Below, piece after piece: positions 17,714 to 26,609 of a stretch of DNA of 64,000 nucleotides. The notes beneath the pieces were generated by a model. It was not told the origin of the DNA, did no database searches, and was given only the letters and a program-made list of their open reading frames with translations. The translations under genes and the position numbers were made by a program. Origin of the DNA: Maridesulfovibrio hydrothermalis AM13 = DSM 14728 (lineage in GTDB: Bacteria; Desulfobacterota; Desulfovibrionia; Desulfovibrionales; Desulfovibrionaceae); contig NC_020055.1 of NCBI RefSeq assembly GCF_000331025.1, forward strand, positions 284,370-348,369, written 5' to 3'. Each line of letters starts with the position of its first letter. Position 1 is the stretch's first letter.

Positions 17714-19269
17714 TGTTTTAACATCCTGCAAGCCAATTCTGATAAATTATTTCGATCAATCTTCCCATTTTGTGTTACCGGAAAGGTTTTTTTTAATATG
17801 TTAACCTGGTTGGGGGCGAGTGAAACTGGCAAGAGATCCCGGGTCTTACTGGATATCATTTGCGAAGTAACATTTTTTCCTTTTTCAGGCCTAACAAAAA
17901 CAAATACACTATCCCTTCCTAGTGAATCTTTTGCGCCTACAACCGCTACTTGCTGTATATCAGCCAGTCCTGACAGGCTCTTTTCGATAGCAACAGGACT
18001 AATCCTTTGATCACGAAGCTTGAGAAAGCCTTGTTTTCGTCCTTCAAAAAACAGAAATCCTTCATTATCTATTCTGAAAATGTCACCAGTATGCAACCAG
18101 GTCTCATTCGTGCATGAGTTTAGGCTAAACCGAACTGAATTGACCTTTGGGTTGTTTAAGTAACCTTGCATTACATGCGGTCCCTGTACAACCAATTCTC
18201 CAACCTCGTTGGCAGGCAATATTTTGCCATCTTCATCAACAACAAAGACCTTAGTTCCGGGTAATGGCTTTCCGACTGAGGCTTCATGCCCTTCGAAATC
18301 ACAAGGTGGTAGAATACTCACACGTTTACATTCCGTAAGACCATACATTGGAAATATAGTGGTAGAGGGGAGGATACTTCTGAGTGTTAAGATAGTTTCA
18401 ACCGGAAAGACATCTCCTGTAGACGTCGAATAACGAAGTTGGTCCAACCTTCCACGTTCAAGTAATCTCGACTCTATTAACATCTGAAATAATGAAGGCA
18501 CTCCCGGAAAGCCGGTCACCTTGAACTTATCTATCCAATAGGGTATTGCCATAGGAACAGAAAAATCTTCTGCGACAACCAACGTTGCACAACCATGCAA
18601 CATTAAAAAAATTTGATATAAACCATAATCAAAGGAAAAAGGAAGGCCGCAGAGAATGACATCTTCTTGTGAGTTGCAAAGTATAGAATTAATGGCATTT
18701 GTGGCAAATAAAACTTGCCGGTGAGGACAAACAACACCTTTAGGTAAATCTGTCGATCCAGACGTATATATTATCAGTGCTATATCATTAAAATCAGATA
18801 TCGATTTGGCATTTTGCGATAAATATTTTTTTGTATGATTAAGACTCTTTAAATCATCCATTACTCGGTGCAACTCAAAAACATCACACCCATTTTCTAT
18901 ATATAAATCCTTACCTCCATTCTCATCAATTAATCCCAGAACAGGTCGACAATCACTAAGGATAAATGATAATGTGCGAGAATCGGTCTTTGGGCTTATG
19001 GGAACAATTGTTTTTCCCGCAATAAAACCACCAAAAATAGCACAAATAAAGGAATAACTATTCGATGTTTGAAGAATAACGCACCCAGGACTATCACCAA
19101 AATTTGAATTGAGCCATCCTGCAAAGGCATATGCATCACTAAGCCAAGTATGAAATGATATTTCACAATTTTCCGACAGGGATATTATGGCAGTTTTATC
19201 CCTAAATCGTGAAGCAGCATTTATCAATAGGTCTTCAACGCGATTGCATGTGTTTTTCATCAATCTCAT
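17710..19269 (-). CDS. acyl-adenylating ligase (ANL superfamily)
   Basis: 519 residues with all ANL motifs: P-loop IIYTSGSTDLPKGVV (about 167-180), MYGLTECKR, WLHTGD, and the C-terminal catalytic lysine in NGKIDRNN (about 505). These enzymes activate a carboxylic acid with ATP and pass it to CoA or to the phosphopantetheine of a carrier protein. The free-standing form next to an ACP and KAS III suggests that it loads the acyl starter of the pathway. The substrate-pocket code cannot be read reliably by eye. It overlaps the NAD-synthase-like gene by 4 bp and the BtrH-like gene by 4 bp. Confidence 0.85.
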   Translation of the reverse strand: MRLMKNTCNRVEDLLINAASRFRDKTAIISLSENCEISFHTWLSDAYAFAGWLNSNFGDSPGCVILQTSNSYSFICAIFGGFIAGKTIVPISPKTDSRTLSFILSDCRPVLGLIDENGGKDLYIENGCDVFELHRVMDDLKSLNHTKKYLSQNAKSISDFNDIALIIYTSGSTDLPKGVVCPHRQVLFATNAINSILCNSQEDVILCGLPFSFDYGLYQIFLMLHGCATLVVAEDFSVPMAIPYWIDKFKVTGFPGVPSLFQMLIESRLLERGRLDQLRYSTSTGDVFPVETILTLRSILPSTTIFPMYGLTECKRVSILPPCDFEGHEASVGKPLPGTKVFVVDEDGKILPANEVGELVVQGPHVMQGYLNNPKVNSVRFSLNSCTNETWLHTGDIFRIDNEGFLFFEGRKQGFLKLRDQRISPVAIEKSLSGLADIQQVAVVGAKDSLGRDSVFVFVRPEKGKNVTSQMISSKTRDLLPVSLAPNQVNILKKTFPVTQNGKIDRNNLSELACRMLKQ

Positions 19270-20171
19270 CTTCCATCTGGATTAGGTTCTAATTGGATAT
19301 TGTAAGGCTTACATTTAAACTCTGAGGCAGCTTTGATAAGATTACGGAATCTCAAGATATTTTTTATTGACAGGCCAGTGTCCGAATTTATCGTTTCGTC
19401 TTTCAAATTAAGCCAATTGATTGCGTATACAACCTCATCGACACGTTCAGTAGACAGTTCCGATTTGATTTCATTTACCTCAAGGATATCTGCATCTGTA
19501 AATGTTCTTTCTTGTTGAATAGGGGCTTCATTAAACAACCAGTATGCGAGATCTTCCAAGTCTGTTTCCCCTTTCCAAAATCCGGCTGAAGCAGGTTGGT
19601 CAATGACGGGGATTCGTGTTCCCAAAAGATGGGAAATCTGACGAACTTGTGTTTTATACAAATGGGTAATAGGCTTGATGTGAGCAATACCATCCCCAAA
19701 TGGCAGGAAAAATCCAAGTTCATATTCAGTTCTGTTTGATGTCCCAATTACAATATATCCGCGATCTTGGTATGTTGAAAGTATTGGGGTTCTCAAAGAA
19801 CATTTAGCCCGAGAAGAATCGAGAAGTCCGTCAGGCCGGAAATTCTCTTGTGGATCAGCATTGGCAAGCTGATTAATAAAATCAAAAGGATATTTTTTTA
19901 AATCAATTTCTTGTAAGGGTACTCTCAAATCTTTGGCAAGAACCCGGGCATTCTCGAGATGCCTTTCTTCCATATCATCCTGAAGAACAATAAATAATTT
20001 TAAATTGTTGGAACCAATGGCTAATGCAACTAATCGCGCCACAACGTCAGAATCAAGCCCTCCAGAGATACCAACAACCGCTTTTTTGCCACCCAAGGAC
20101 TTTTTTAAAAACTCAACAATTCGGTTCTTCTCATTCTCTGCATCTTGTTTTGACAAATTAATATTATTCAT
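19266..20171 (-). CDS. NAD-synthase-like ATP-dependent amidase
   Basis: About 301 residues of the N-type ATP pyrophosphatase family: VGISGGLDSDVVARL is the PP-loop, and a later stretch with GTSNRTEYELGFF and FGDGIAHIKPI matches the ammonia-dependent NadE signature. NadE adenylates the carboxylate of deamido-NAD and amidates it with ammonia. Inside a biosynthetic operon a paralogue is likely to amidate a pathway intermediate, though a second housekeeping copy cannot be excluded. The ATG at 20171 is chosen: it has GGGAGAAG upstream and overlaps the preceding gene by 8 bp. No glutaminase domain is attached, so free ammonia is needed. Confidence 0.75.
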   Translation of the reverse strand: MNNINLSKQDAENEKNRIVEFLKKSLGGKKAVVGISGGLDSDVVARLVALAIGSNNLKLFIVLQDDMEERHLENARVLAKDLRVPLQEIDLKKYPFDFINQLANADPQENFRPDGLLDSSRAKCSLRTPILSTYQDRGYIVIGTSNRTEYELGFFLPFGDGIAHIKPITHLYKTQVRQISHLLGTRIPVIDQPASAGFWKGETDLEDLAYWLFNEAPIQQERTFTDADILEVNEIKSELSTERVDEVVYAINWLNLKDETINSDTGLSIKNILRFRNLIKAASEFKCKPYNIQLEPNPDGR

Positions 20172-20910
20172 TTGTATTCTTCTCCCTGTTAATTGTCTGT
20201 TCTTCACATTTTTGCCCTTCAGAATCTTCGCGCTGAAGTATTATTCCTGTTGATAAATAGTTTGAGAGGCCCTTTAAAAGATCAAAGCAAGATTTGTGAT
20301 CATCATTTATCGTACAGAATCTATTTGAATCAAAGGATGTCAGTTTCTCTCTATCTGCTATAGATAATTCTTTTAGAAGCCATTTGCAGTTAGGGGCTGC
20401 TTGGAGTGCGAAAAAGTTGATGTTCGTAAAATAATCCGATAGAGAAGGTGGTATTCTTTCCCCTGTGAAAGGAATAGCGACTGCGTGTATTGAACATGGA
20501 TTTTGAGGTACAGATTTCAGGGACAATTTGACAATTGTTGTTTCTTTTGAAGTCCGGTCTTTATCAGAATGCTCAAGAGTACCTCCTGATGGAGGTTTAG
20601 CTACAATAATGACCGATGAGGTATTAGCCCTAAGATGAAGGCTCGCAATATATAGCGCGTTTAGAAAAGGTGAAATGCCGTGCCCTTCGACTGAGACAGG
20701 TAATGCAGTAGAAATACCTAACAACTGTGCTATTTCGTAGGCAGATGCAGGTTTTTCTGAATCATACTCATTTTTGCACTCTATCATCAATACACTGCCA
20801 GGAACCGCTTTCAATTCTTGTTGAATTGATTCTAAGAATTCCGGGTATTGGTACAATCCAGAACTTTCATCTGTTATAACCTTGTTTTCCTTTGGGATTT
20901 CAATCCACAT
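20164..20910 (-). CDS. thiolase/KAS III-like protein without catalytic Cys
   Basis: 248 residues. VSVEGHGISPFLNALYIAS matches the nucleophile elbow of the cluster's KAS III (VSGQPCSVFHYGIQLAQ), but the active-site Cys is replaced by Ile (about I79). The His/Asn half is short or missing: the protein ends well before the length of a full ketosynthase (~320-350). It starts one base from the ACP stop, a near-complete overlap. By analogy with chain-length-factor partners it could be a non-catalytic subunit for the KAS III; it could also be a decaying gene. The family assignment comes from this one well-aligned region and is moderate. Confidence 0.5.
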   Translation of the reverse strand: MWIEIPKENKVITDESSGLYQYPEFLESIQQELKAVPGSVLMIECKNEYDSEKPASAYEIAQLLGISTALPVSVEGHGISPFLNALYIASLHLRANTSSVIIVAKPPSGGTLEHSDKDRTSKETTIVKLSLKSVPQNPCSIHAVAIPFTGERIPPSLSDYFTNINFFALQAAPNCKWLLKELSIADREKLTSFDSNRFCTINDDHKSCFDLLKGLSNYLSTGIILQREDSEGQKCEEQTINREKNTNE

Positions 20911-21176
20911 TACAGTATCTCCTTGGTAGGTTTTATTGTGGATAGAAAATTTGACAAACTGCCCACTGTTTCAAACACAGTAATAAAATCGGTACTTACG
21001 GGGTCAAATCTAATCTCAAATTCGTCTTCGATGGCCACTTGTAAATGGACAATAGCTAATGAATCAAAACCCAAATCTTTTCTCAATGAATGACGATCTG
21101 TAATTATCTGATCACTTGGTAACCAATCTGCTGTGGCACGTATAGTATTGCATACCCTTTTTTCAAATGAATTCAT
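20910..21176 (-). CDS. acyl carrier protein
   Basis: 88 residues, all-helical and acidic, with the phosphopantetheine attachment motif LGFDSLAIVHLQ (Ser about residue 39). It is the first gene of the cluster operon, with GGAGATCGG before its ATG. It would carry the intermediate for the adenylating ligase, KAS III, ATP-grasp ligase and tethered decarboxylation. No phosphopantetheinyl transferase is encoded nearby, so a chromosomal one must prime it. Confidence 0.85.
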   Translation of the reverse strand: MNSFEKRVCNTIRATADWLPSDQIITDRHSLRKDLGFDSLAIVHLQVAIEDEFEIRFDPVSTDFITVFETVGSLSNFLSTIKPTKEIL

Positions 21177-21197
21177 TATCCGATCTCCATTATTCCT

Positions 21198-21443
21198 TCA
21201 CATCCTATAACTTTTTGACAAAACCCGGCCTTCAATCGAAAACCTGAGTTCGCCGTTTTCTTCGATAAAAGTGACAACCTTGCCAGCATAGGGCATTGAA
21301 GGCTTTGACAGATAAGCAGCACGATACAATGCAAGAGTTGTTTTACCGTTGCCAGCAGTTCCTAAAACAGCAGAATGGCCGGTAGCAGGCATATATAATA
21401 CCTCGCGCTGCTTTTTGATTGGCTTTGGTAAATTCCGTGTCAT
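21198..21443 (-). pseudogene. truncated superfamily I helicase (N-terminal fragment)
   Basis: 81 residues. TGHSAVLGTAGNGKTTLALYRA is an ATP-binding P-loop in the setting of UvrD/Rep-like DNA helicases; after KVVTF the resemblance ends and the frame stops, where the full protein would continue for several hundred residues. It sits 2 bp after hsdR and 21 bp before the biosynthetic operon, so it is probably the broken edge of the restriction island where the cluster, or a deletion, joined. A short functional ATPase is unlikely. Confidence 0.6.
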
Positions 21444-21445
21444 CG

Positions 21446-24415
21446 CTATCTCGCCCCCGTTCCGATTTGATCAGTCGATTGATAGGTTACGCCAAAAATG
21501 GTATCCCCCAGCCATTTTTTAAATGACGGATTGTCGCTGAACTGTTTGAAGAGTTCTGTATGGTCAGCAATTAATTCCACCATTACACGACCAAGTGCCT
21601 TGTCATGTTCGATGCGGGCATTCTGTTTGTCAGAATTTTTCATGGCATTCTGATACGCAGAGTCCGCAGCAACTTTATCAGGTATTTCTTCAGCAATGAC
21701 TTTTCGAATTTTATCTGCGTCTTTCCAATCGATGTTCCCAAAAAGATCATTAAAGGTTTTGATGATATTGCTTAGCTGATCCAGTTCCGGTTCTGGCTTT
21801 CGGCCGCCGCCAGTTGTTGGAACAGCGTCAAGTTCTGCATCTCCATCTGCTAGAGTAATATTCATACTGGCCTGAACTTCAGCCCGGTAACTATCCATAT
21901 CGATGGTTTCAAGAATTCCTTTTGAAAGGTCTTCCTCTTTTGGGGCGGGAAGTTTAGAAATAAGAAAATTCAGAAAGATTGATAGTTTTTCCCAATCGGG
22001 ATTTGTAAAGGGAAGAATTGAAGCAAGAAAACCGTAGGTTCGAACAAACGCTTTTGCCTTACCTTTGAAATCAACTTGCCCATCTTCATCAAGTTCACTG
22101 TTGTACACAGCAACACAGGCATCAAGAACAGGGTCAAGAGTTTCTCTTTCAGCTCCCCCAAGATAAAGTTCCACCAATCGGTCAATCTGTTCCTGTGAAT
22201 AAACCTGATAGCTATCCAAATCCGATTTAAGATCATGCAGCTTATTGGGGTCTGTTTCTTCACTGAGAATGGTTGTGCGGTAATAATCAGAAAATGCCTT
22301 CTGAATCACATCAGCATCATTGAAAAAATCCAGAATAAAAGTGTCATGTTTTTTTGGGTGTGCCCGGTTCAAACGCGATAAAGTTTGAACAGCCTTAATA
22401 CCTGCAAGTGGCTTATCTACATACATGGTATGCATCAACGGTTCGTCATATCCGGTAAGAAATTTATCGGCAACAACAAGAATTCGATAGGGATCTTCAG
22501 TAATCTTATCTTCAATCTTGTTACTGGGAAAACCGTTCAATGAGGCTTCTGTAACTTTCTGGCCTCCATATTCATGTTCGCCTGAGAAAGCCACAATGGT
22601 TTTATAAGGTAATTTTTTGTTAAGCAAATAGTCGTTTATGGCATAGAAATATTCGATGGCCCGCATGATGCCGCTGGTAATAACCATAACACGCGCCTGT
22701 CCACCAACTTTACGGTGTCCCATCACCTGTGCATGGAAATGATCCACCATGATTTCAGCTTTCTCACGAATGGCATGAGTATTGGATTCCACATATTTAC
22801 GAAGCTTTTTCTGGGCTTTTTTGGTGTCAAAAAGAGGATCGTCTTCTACAGTTTTTGAAAGACGGTAAAAACTTTCCACAGGTGTATAGTTCTTAAGCAC
22901 ATCCAGAATAAACCCTTCCTGAATGGCCTGTTTCATCGTGTAGCTTTGAAAAGGATAATGCTTTACTTTCCCATCTGGCTGAGGGGAAGGCTCACCAAAA
23001 ATTTCAAGTGTTTTATTTTTGGGCGTGGCAGTAAAGGCAAAATAGCTGGCGTTGGTCAGCATCTTGCGACCTTCCATCAACTCATTGATCTTATCCTCTG
23101 TACTTTCTTCTTCATCTGAATCAGAGACATCTGCAGAAAGCGCCATATTCATTTTTGAAGCAGTACGTCCACCCTGGCTGGAGTGTGCTTCATCAATGAT
23201 AATGGCAAACTTATTTTGTCTGTGGTCGTCACCAATCTCTGCCAGAATAAAAGGAAATTTCTGAACTGTGGTTATGATGATCTGCTTGCCTTCATTAATA
23301 AAACGGCGCAGGTCACCGGAGCGGTCCGCATGACCAACCACGTTGCCAACCTGAGCAAAGGACCTGATGGTGTCACGGATCTGCTTGTCCAGAACCCGAC
23401 GGTCGGTCACCACGATTATTGAGTCAAGGATGGGATTTTTGTCTTTTTCCAATCCAACCAGCTGATGCGCCAGCCATGCAATAGAGTTTGATTTTCCACT
23501 TCCTGCCGAATGCTGAATCAGATAGCGTTTTCCAACACCATTTTTTTTGACATCAGACAGCAATTTACGCACCACATCCAACTGATGATAGCGTGGGAAT
23601 ATCTGTTTGTATCTTTTTCTACCCGTCTTTTCGTCTTTTTCCTCAACAACCTGGGCGTAGTTTTCAAGGATATCAGTAAGACGCTCTTTGTTAAGGATCT
23701 CTTTCCAGAGGTAATCCGTAGCCAGTCCTGCAGGATTTGGCGGGTTGCCTGCACCATCATTGTGCCCTTTGTTAAACGGAAGGAACCAGGATGCCTTGCC
23801 CTTTAGATGAGTGCACATGCGAACTTCATGGTCATCCACCACAAAGTGAACCATGCAACGGCCAAACTGAAAAAGCAGTTCTTTGGGATCGCGGTCATTT
23901 TTGTATTGTTGAACTGCGTCGTGAACGGTCTGTTTGGTGAGTTTGTTTTTCAATTCAAATGTAGCAACAGGAAGGCCGTTGATAAAGATACCCATATCAA
24001 GTGCCAATTGTGTGTTACTGTTGCTGTAGCGCAGTTGCCGCGTCACACTAAAAATGTTCTGATCAAAAAGTTCCCTGGCCTTTTCATTCTTTGCTGTCGG
24101 GCTGCCATAAAAGAGCGTGACGGAATCCGGGCCGTGCTTCACCCCTTTGCGTAGCACATCGATGATGCCCCGTTTGGCTATCTCGCCTTGTAATCGGTGG
24201 AGGAATTTTGTTCTTGTGGGAGAATCTACTTTAAGGCTAAGGCGATCAGCAACTTCCGGCTGTGTAGCCTCAATAAAATTGGTTAGTTTAATAAGATCAA
24301 CCGCATGGGAACGGTCATAATCCTGAGGGGCTCCCTCACTGTAACCGGAGTCTTCAATTAATGATTTGACGATAGTGGTCTCAAGACCTGCTTCGCTTGT
24401 ATCTGTAAATTTCAT
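21446..24415 (-). CDS. hsdR: type I restriction enzyme, R (motor/nuclease) subunit
   Basis: 989 residues. The N-terminal nuclease domain has MGIFINGLPVATFELKNK (PD-(D/E)xK-type Glu-x-Lys); the motor follows, with Walker A IQHSAGSGKSNSIAWL (about 302), DEAH box FAIIIDEAHSSQGG and helicase motif VI QTLSRLNRAH. HsdR joins the HsdM/HsdS methylase and, at unmethylated sites, translocates DNA and cuts at a distance. It overlaps hsdS by 4 bp, and the length is normal, so the protein looks intact. Confidence 0.9.
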   Translation of the reverse strand: MKFTDTSEAGLETTIVKSLIEDSGYSEGAPQDYDRSHAVDLIKLTNFIEATQPEVADRLSLKVDSPTRTKFLHRLQGEIAKRGIIDVLRKGVKHGPDSVTLFYGSPTAKNEKARELFDQNIFSVTRQLRYSNSNTQLALDMGIFINGLPVATFELKNKLTKQTVHDAVQQYKNDRDPKELLFQFGRCMVHFVVDDHEVRMCTHLKGKASWFLPFNKGHNDGAGNPPNPAGLATDYLWKEILNKERLTDILENYAQVVEEKDEKTGRKRYKQIFPRYHQLDVVRKLLSDVKKNGVGKRYLIQHSAGSGKSNSIAWLAHQLVGLEKDKNPILDSIIVVTDRRVLDKQIRDTIRSFAQVGNVVGHADRSGDLRRFINEGKQIIITTVQKFPFILAEIGDDHRQNKFAIIIDEAHSSQGGRTASKMNMALSADVSDSDEEESTEDKINELMEGRKMLTNASYFAFTATPKNKTLEIFGEPSPQPDGKVKHYPFQSYTMKQAIQEGFILDVLKNYTPVESFYRLSKTVEDDPLFDTKKAQKKLRKYVESNTHAIREKAEIMVDHFHAQVMGHRKVGGQARVMVITSGIMRAIEYFYAINDYLLNKKLPYKTIVAFSGEHEYGGQKVTEASLNGFPSNKIEDKITEDPYRILVVADKFLTGYDEPLMHTMYVDKPLAGIKAVQTLSRLNRAHPKKHDTFILDFFNDADVIQKAFSDYYRTTILSEETDPNKLHDLKSDLDSYQVYSQEQIDRLVELYLGGAERETLDPVLDACVAVYNSELDEDGQVDFKGKAKAFVRTYGFLASILPFTNPDWEKLSIFLNFLISKLPAPKEEDLSKGILETIDMDSYRAEVQASMNITLADGDAELDAVPTTGGGRKPEPELDQLSNIIKTFNDLFGNIDWKDADKIRKVIAEEIPDKVAADSAYQNAMKNSDKQNARIEHDKALGRVMVELIADHTELFKQFSDNPSFKKWLGDTIFGVTYQSTDQIGTGAR

Positions 24416-25803
24416 TCTTCAATGCCCTCCGCAATTAGTTCTTCAAACTCTTCATCGTCCTTAACTTCAAGTTCAGTCTCTGCAGGCTCGAAGTCAGGGA
24501 TTTTCACGGAGCGGACATCAACCTTTCCTGTAACCACATCCGAAACAAGGCGGGTGCGGTATTCCTGAATCAGTTCGATTTCCTGTTCAGTTCGGGTGAC
24601 GGTTTTGTCAATTAAAATGGTTTCTTTTTCAAGAAAACTGACGATTAACTGCTGTTCATCTATCGGAGGAATAGGCAAATAACAATTTGCCATATATTTA
24701 TATTCAATACTTTCAACAGTTGCGCCAACCTTCAACCATTCATCCAGAAGCGTCTTTTCGCATCCATTTATAAGTGCATAAAGATACTCAGTATAAATAG
24801 TTTTTCTGTTCAGGATAATAGCTCTGATATCTTGGTTAAAGGTCACCATTCTTTTGGTTATACATACAGGAATAGTCCTTCTAAGAATACCTGATCTCAC
24901 GACCATCAACATTTGCCCTTCATCTACATAACTTGTGGCACTACTTTCTACAGCTTCTGCTGAAATATGATCTGAAGCATCAAGTATGTATTTTGATTTC
25001 ATATCCTTTGGAGAAACCCATGGAATGTTTCCCTTCCAAAAGCTATCAATAGCTTTACTTGGCGTACCACCACTATAGAATTTAGATATATGCTTAAACT
25101 TGCGAACATCCCAATGCGCCGGAATCTCCCCAAGCCATTCAACTCCGCTGTCTTTCATTTCGACATCGGGGTTAATGCCTTTGGTCACCGCCTCATTGAT
25201 GATGTTCTGTTTCTGCTCGTTCAGCAGTGAGATGAATTTCTTTTTTGCTTTGATAAATTTATTGATTTTTGAGGTCTGCCAATCGAGGTAACGGGCGATT
25301 TGTTGTTGCTCCTTTTGTGGAGGAACCGGCATAGGTGTTTTTCTTAAAATTTCATAATTAATATTTTGACCTTCTCGAATACCAGTCACACAAGTTTTCA
25401 ACAAAGAAATAAAGTTTTTGGACTTGGCTAAATATCTGTAATATTCTGGTAATATCCGCTTATTCGGAACTATTACAGTGTATGCAGGGCTGATGATTCC
25501 TCGATAATACGCATATTCAATCCCACCCTGAAAGGATCTAAGGCTAATGACAAAATCACCGGAGTTAACTAATTTCAAAAGATGTAAATCTTTCTGAGCC
25601 TCAACGGTTCTATTCTCATACATCGACTTTGGAACAACCCCTTTTGTTTGAGTTGCAGCAAGTAGAGGTTCGTTAGGATATCCTTTCTGTACACGTTCAC
25701 TGAAAAGGTGCTTCGTTTTAATTGCTTTCCAATGTTCCGGCACATCCCCCAACCAAGGGATACCGGAGTTTTTATATTTTTCGTATGAATGTAGTTTCCT
25801 CAT
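24412..25803 (-). CDS. hsdS: type I restriction enzyme, S (specificity) subunit
   Basis: 463 residues with two target-recognition domains. The duplicated openings KNSGIPWLGDVPEHW (about 11-25) and KDSGVEWLGEIPAHW (about 217-231) mark the two halves, and each half ends in a conserved helix region (PPQKEQQQIARYLDW and PPIDEQQLIVSFLEK) that sets the spacing between the half-sites. HsdS decides which sequence HsdM methylates and HsdR restricts. The two recognition domains differ, so an asymmetric bipartite site is expected. The acidic tail after residue 440 is unusual but does not disturb the core. Confidence 0.9.
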   Translation of the reverse strand: MRKLHSYEKYKNSGIPWLGDVPEHWKAIKTKHLFSERVQKGYPNEPLLAATQTKGVVPKSMYENRTVEAQKDLHLLKLVNSGDFVISLRSFQGGIEYAYYRGIISPAYTVIVPNKRILPEYYRYLAKSKNFISLLKTCVTGIREGQNINYEILRKTPMPVPPQKEQQQIARYLDWQTSKINKFIKAKKKFISLLNEQKQNIINEAVTKGINPDVEMKDSGVEWLGEIPAHWDVRKFKHISKFYSGGTPSKAIDSFWKGNIPWVSPKDMKSKYILDASDHISAEAVESSATSYVDEGQMLMVVRSGILRRTIPVCITKRMVTFNQDIRAIILNRKTIYTEYLYALINGCEKTLLDEWLKVGATVESIEYKYMANCYLPIPPIDEQQLIVSFLEKETILIDKTVTRTEQEIELIQEYRTRLVSDVVTGKVDVRSVKIPDFEPAETELEVKDDEEFEELIAEGIEE

Positions 25804-25805
25804 AG

Positions 25806-26609
25806 TTATGCTCCTGTTCTGGTTCGAACAGCTCCATCCAGTTTCCGATGCAACAGTGATATAAGAGACAGGTAATCGGCCGCATCATCCTCACCTGTCC
25901 ATAATATCCTTGGTTCGTGGGCAAGAGGGTTTCGCACTGCGGCAAAACATCCCTTCAATAACTGAGCAAATCCCTTATGCTCCGATTTTTCTGTTTCGGA
26001 GCGTAATGAATTAATAGCCAGCAGAGGATGTTCCACCGAAAAAACGACATCTATTAATTTCGCGCCATCACCAGCAGCACCTGACATTTCTCGAATTCTT
26101 TGCGCAAGCCCTTTGGAGGCTTCAAAAACAGCGTGAAAGTAATTTTCCTGCATTAATTCTGTATTACAATACTTGTTAACTTCCGGATGTATCGCCCGTT
26201 CTCTGAACCGATCACGAATTGCCTGTACTCGTTCTTCAGCCTCATCAAGTGTGGCTGCAGGATTTACAGTTCTGAATTGTCCATCCTTACCGAGCTCCAG
26301 TCCAACCATTACAAGAATGGTATTAAGTTCAATTCGGTGGTTCTCGAACTCACTGCTTCGTCCAGTAAATCGAATTGGTGTCAGGAAAGAACGAATAAAG
26401 TCCAGCACCTGATTCGGACTTTTTGTTTCACGCTGCGAAGTCAGAAATATATGGTATAAACGCCGCCACTTAGTTGATTCCCCGGAATTATCAATCAGTC
26501 CTCGGTCGTTTAGCACACGACTGATATCTGTTCCGGAACCACATTCACCCAGAACACGGGCAAGAGCTTCGATGGTTCCTTCGTTAAATAACGATATATT
26601 TTGATTCAT
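25806..26609 (-). CDS. TIGR02391-type restriction-associated protein
   Basis: 267 residues without catalytic motifs. The C-terminal half (ENYFHAVFEASKGLAQRIREM and GCFAAVRNPLAHEPR) matches the TIGR02391/Ymh family often found inside type I restriction operons; the RNP(L)AH segment resembles HEPN-like folds. It is inserted between hsdM and hsdS, overlapping hsdM by 4 bp and lying 2 bp before hsdS. Its role in the family is not established; an accessory or regulatory part in the restriction system is inferred from position. Confidence 0.7.
   Translation of the reverse strand: MNQNISLFNEGTIEALARVLGECGSGTDISRVLNDRGLIDNSGESTKWRRLYHIFLTSQRETKSPNQVLDFIRSFLTPIRFTGRSSEFENHRIELNTILVMVGLELGKDGQFRTVNPAATLDEAEERVQAIRDRFRERAIHPEVNKYCNTELMQENYFHAVFEASKGLAQRIREMSGAAGDGAKLIDVVFSVEHPLLAINSLRSETEKSEHKGFAQLLKGCFAAVRNPLAHEPRILWTGEDDAADYLSLISLLHRKLDGAVRTRTGA

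Larger units (their letters stand above)
1769..21176 (-). other. unrecognised biosynthetic gene cluster (18-gene operon)
   Basis: Eighteen genes on the minus strand run from the carrier protein at 21176 to the decarboxylase-acetyltransferase ending at 1769. Almost every junction overlaps or is spaced by a few bases, so they are very probably co-transcribed and translationally coupled. The content (carrier protein, adenylating ligase, KAS III pair, ATP-grasp ligase, BtrH-like proteins, PLP enzymes, four radical SAM enzymes, a methyltransferase and a UvrA-like ATPase) is that of specialised-metabolite synthesis. There is no dedicated exporter and no obvious regulator. The whole block is visibly more AT-rich than the DNA right of 29 kb, consistent with acquisition by transfer. 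I do not recognise the product. Confidence 0.8.

Noticed and set aside
19266-20171. NAD synthase as plain housekeeping nadE
   Set aside because: Not excluded, but its overlaps with both neighbours in the biosynthetic operon make a pathway-specific amidase more likely.
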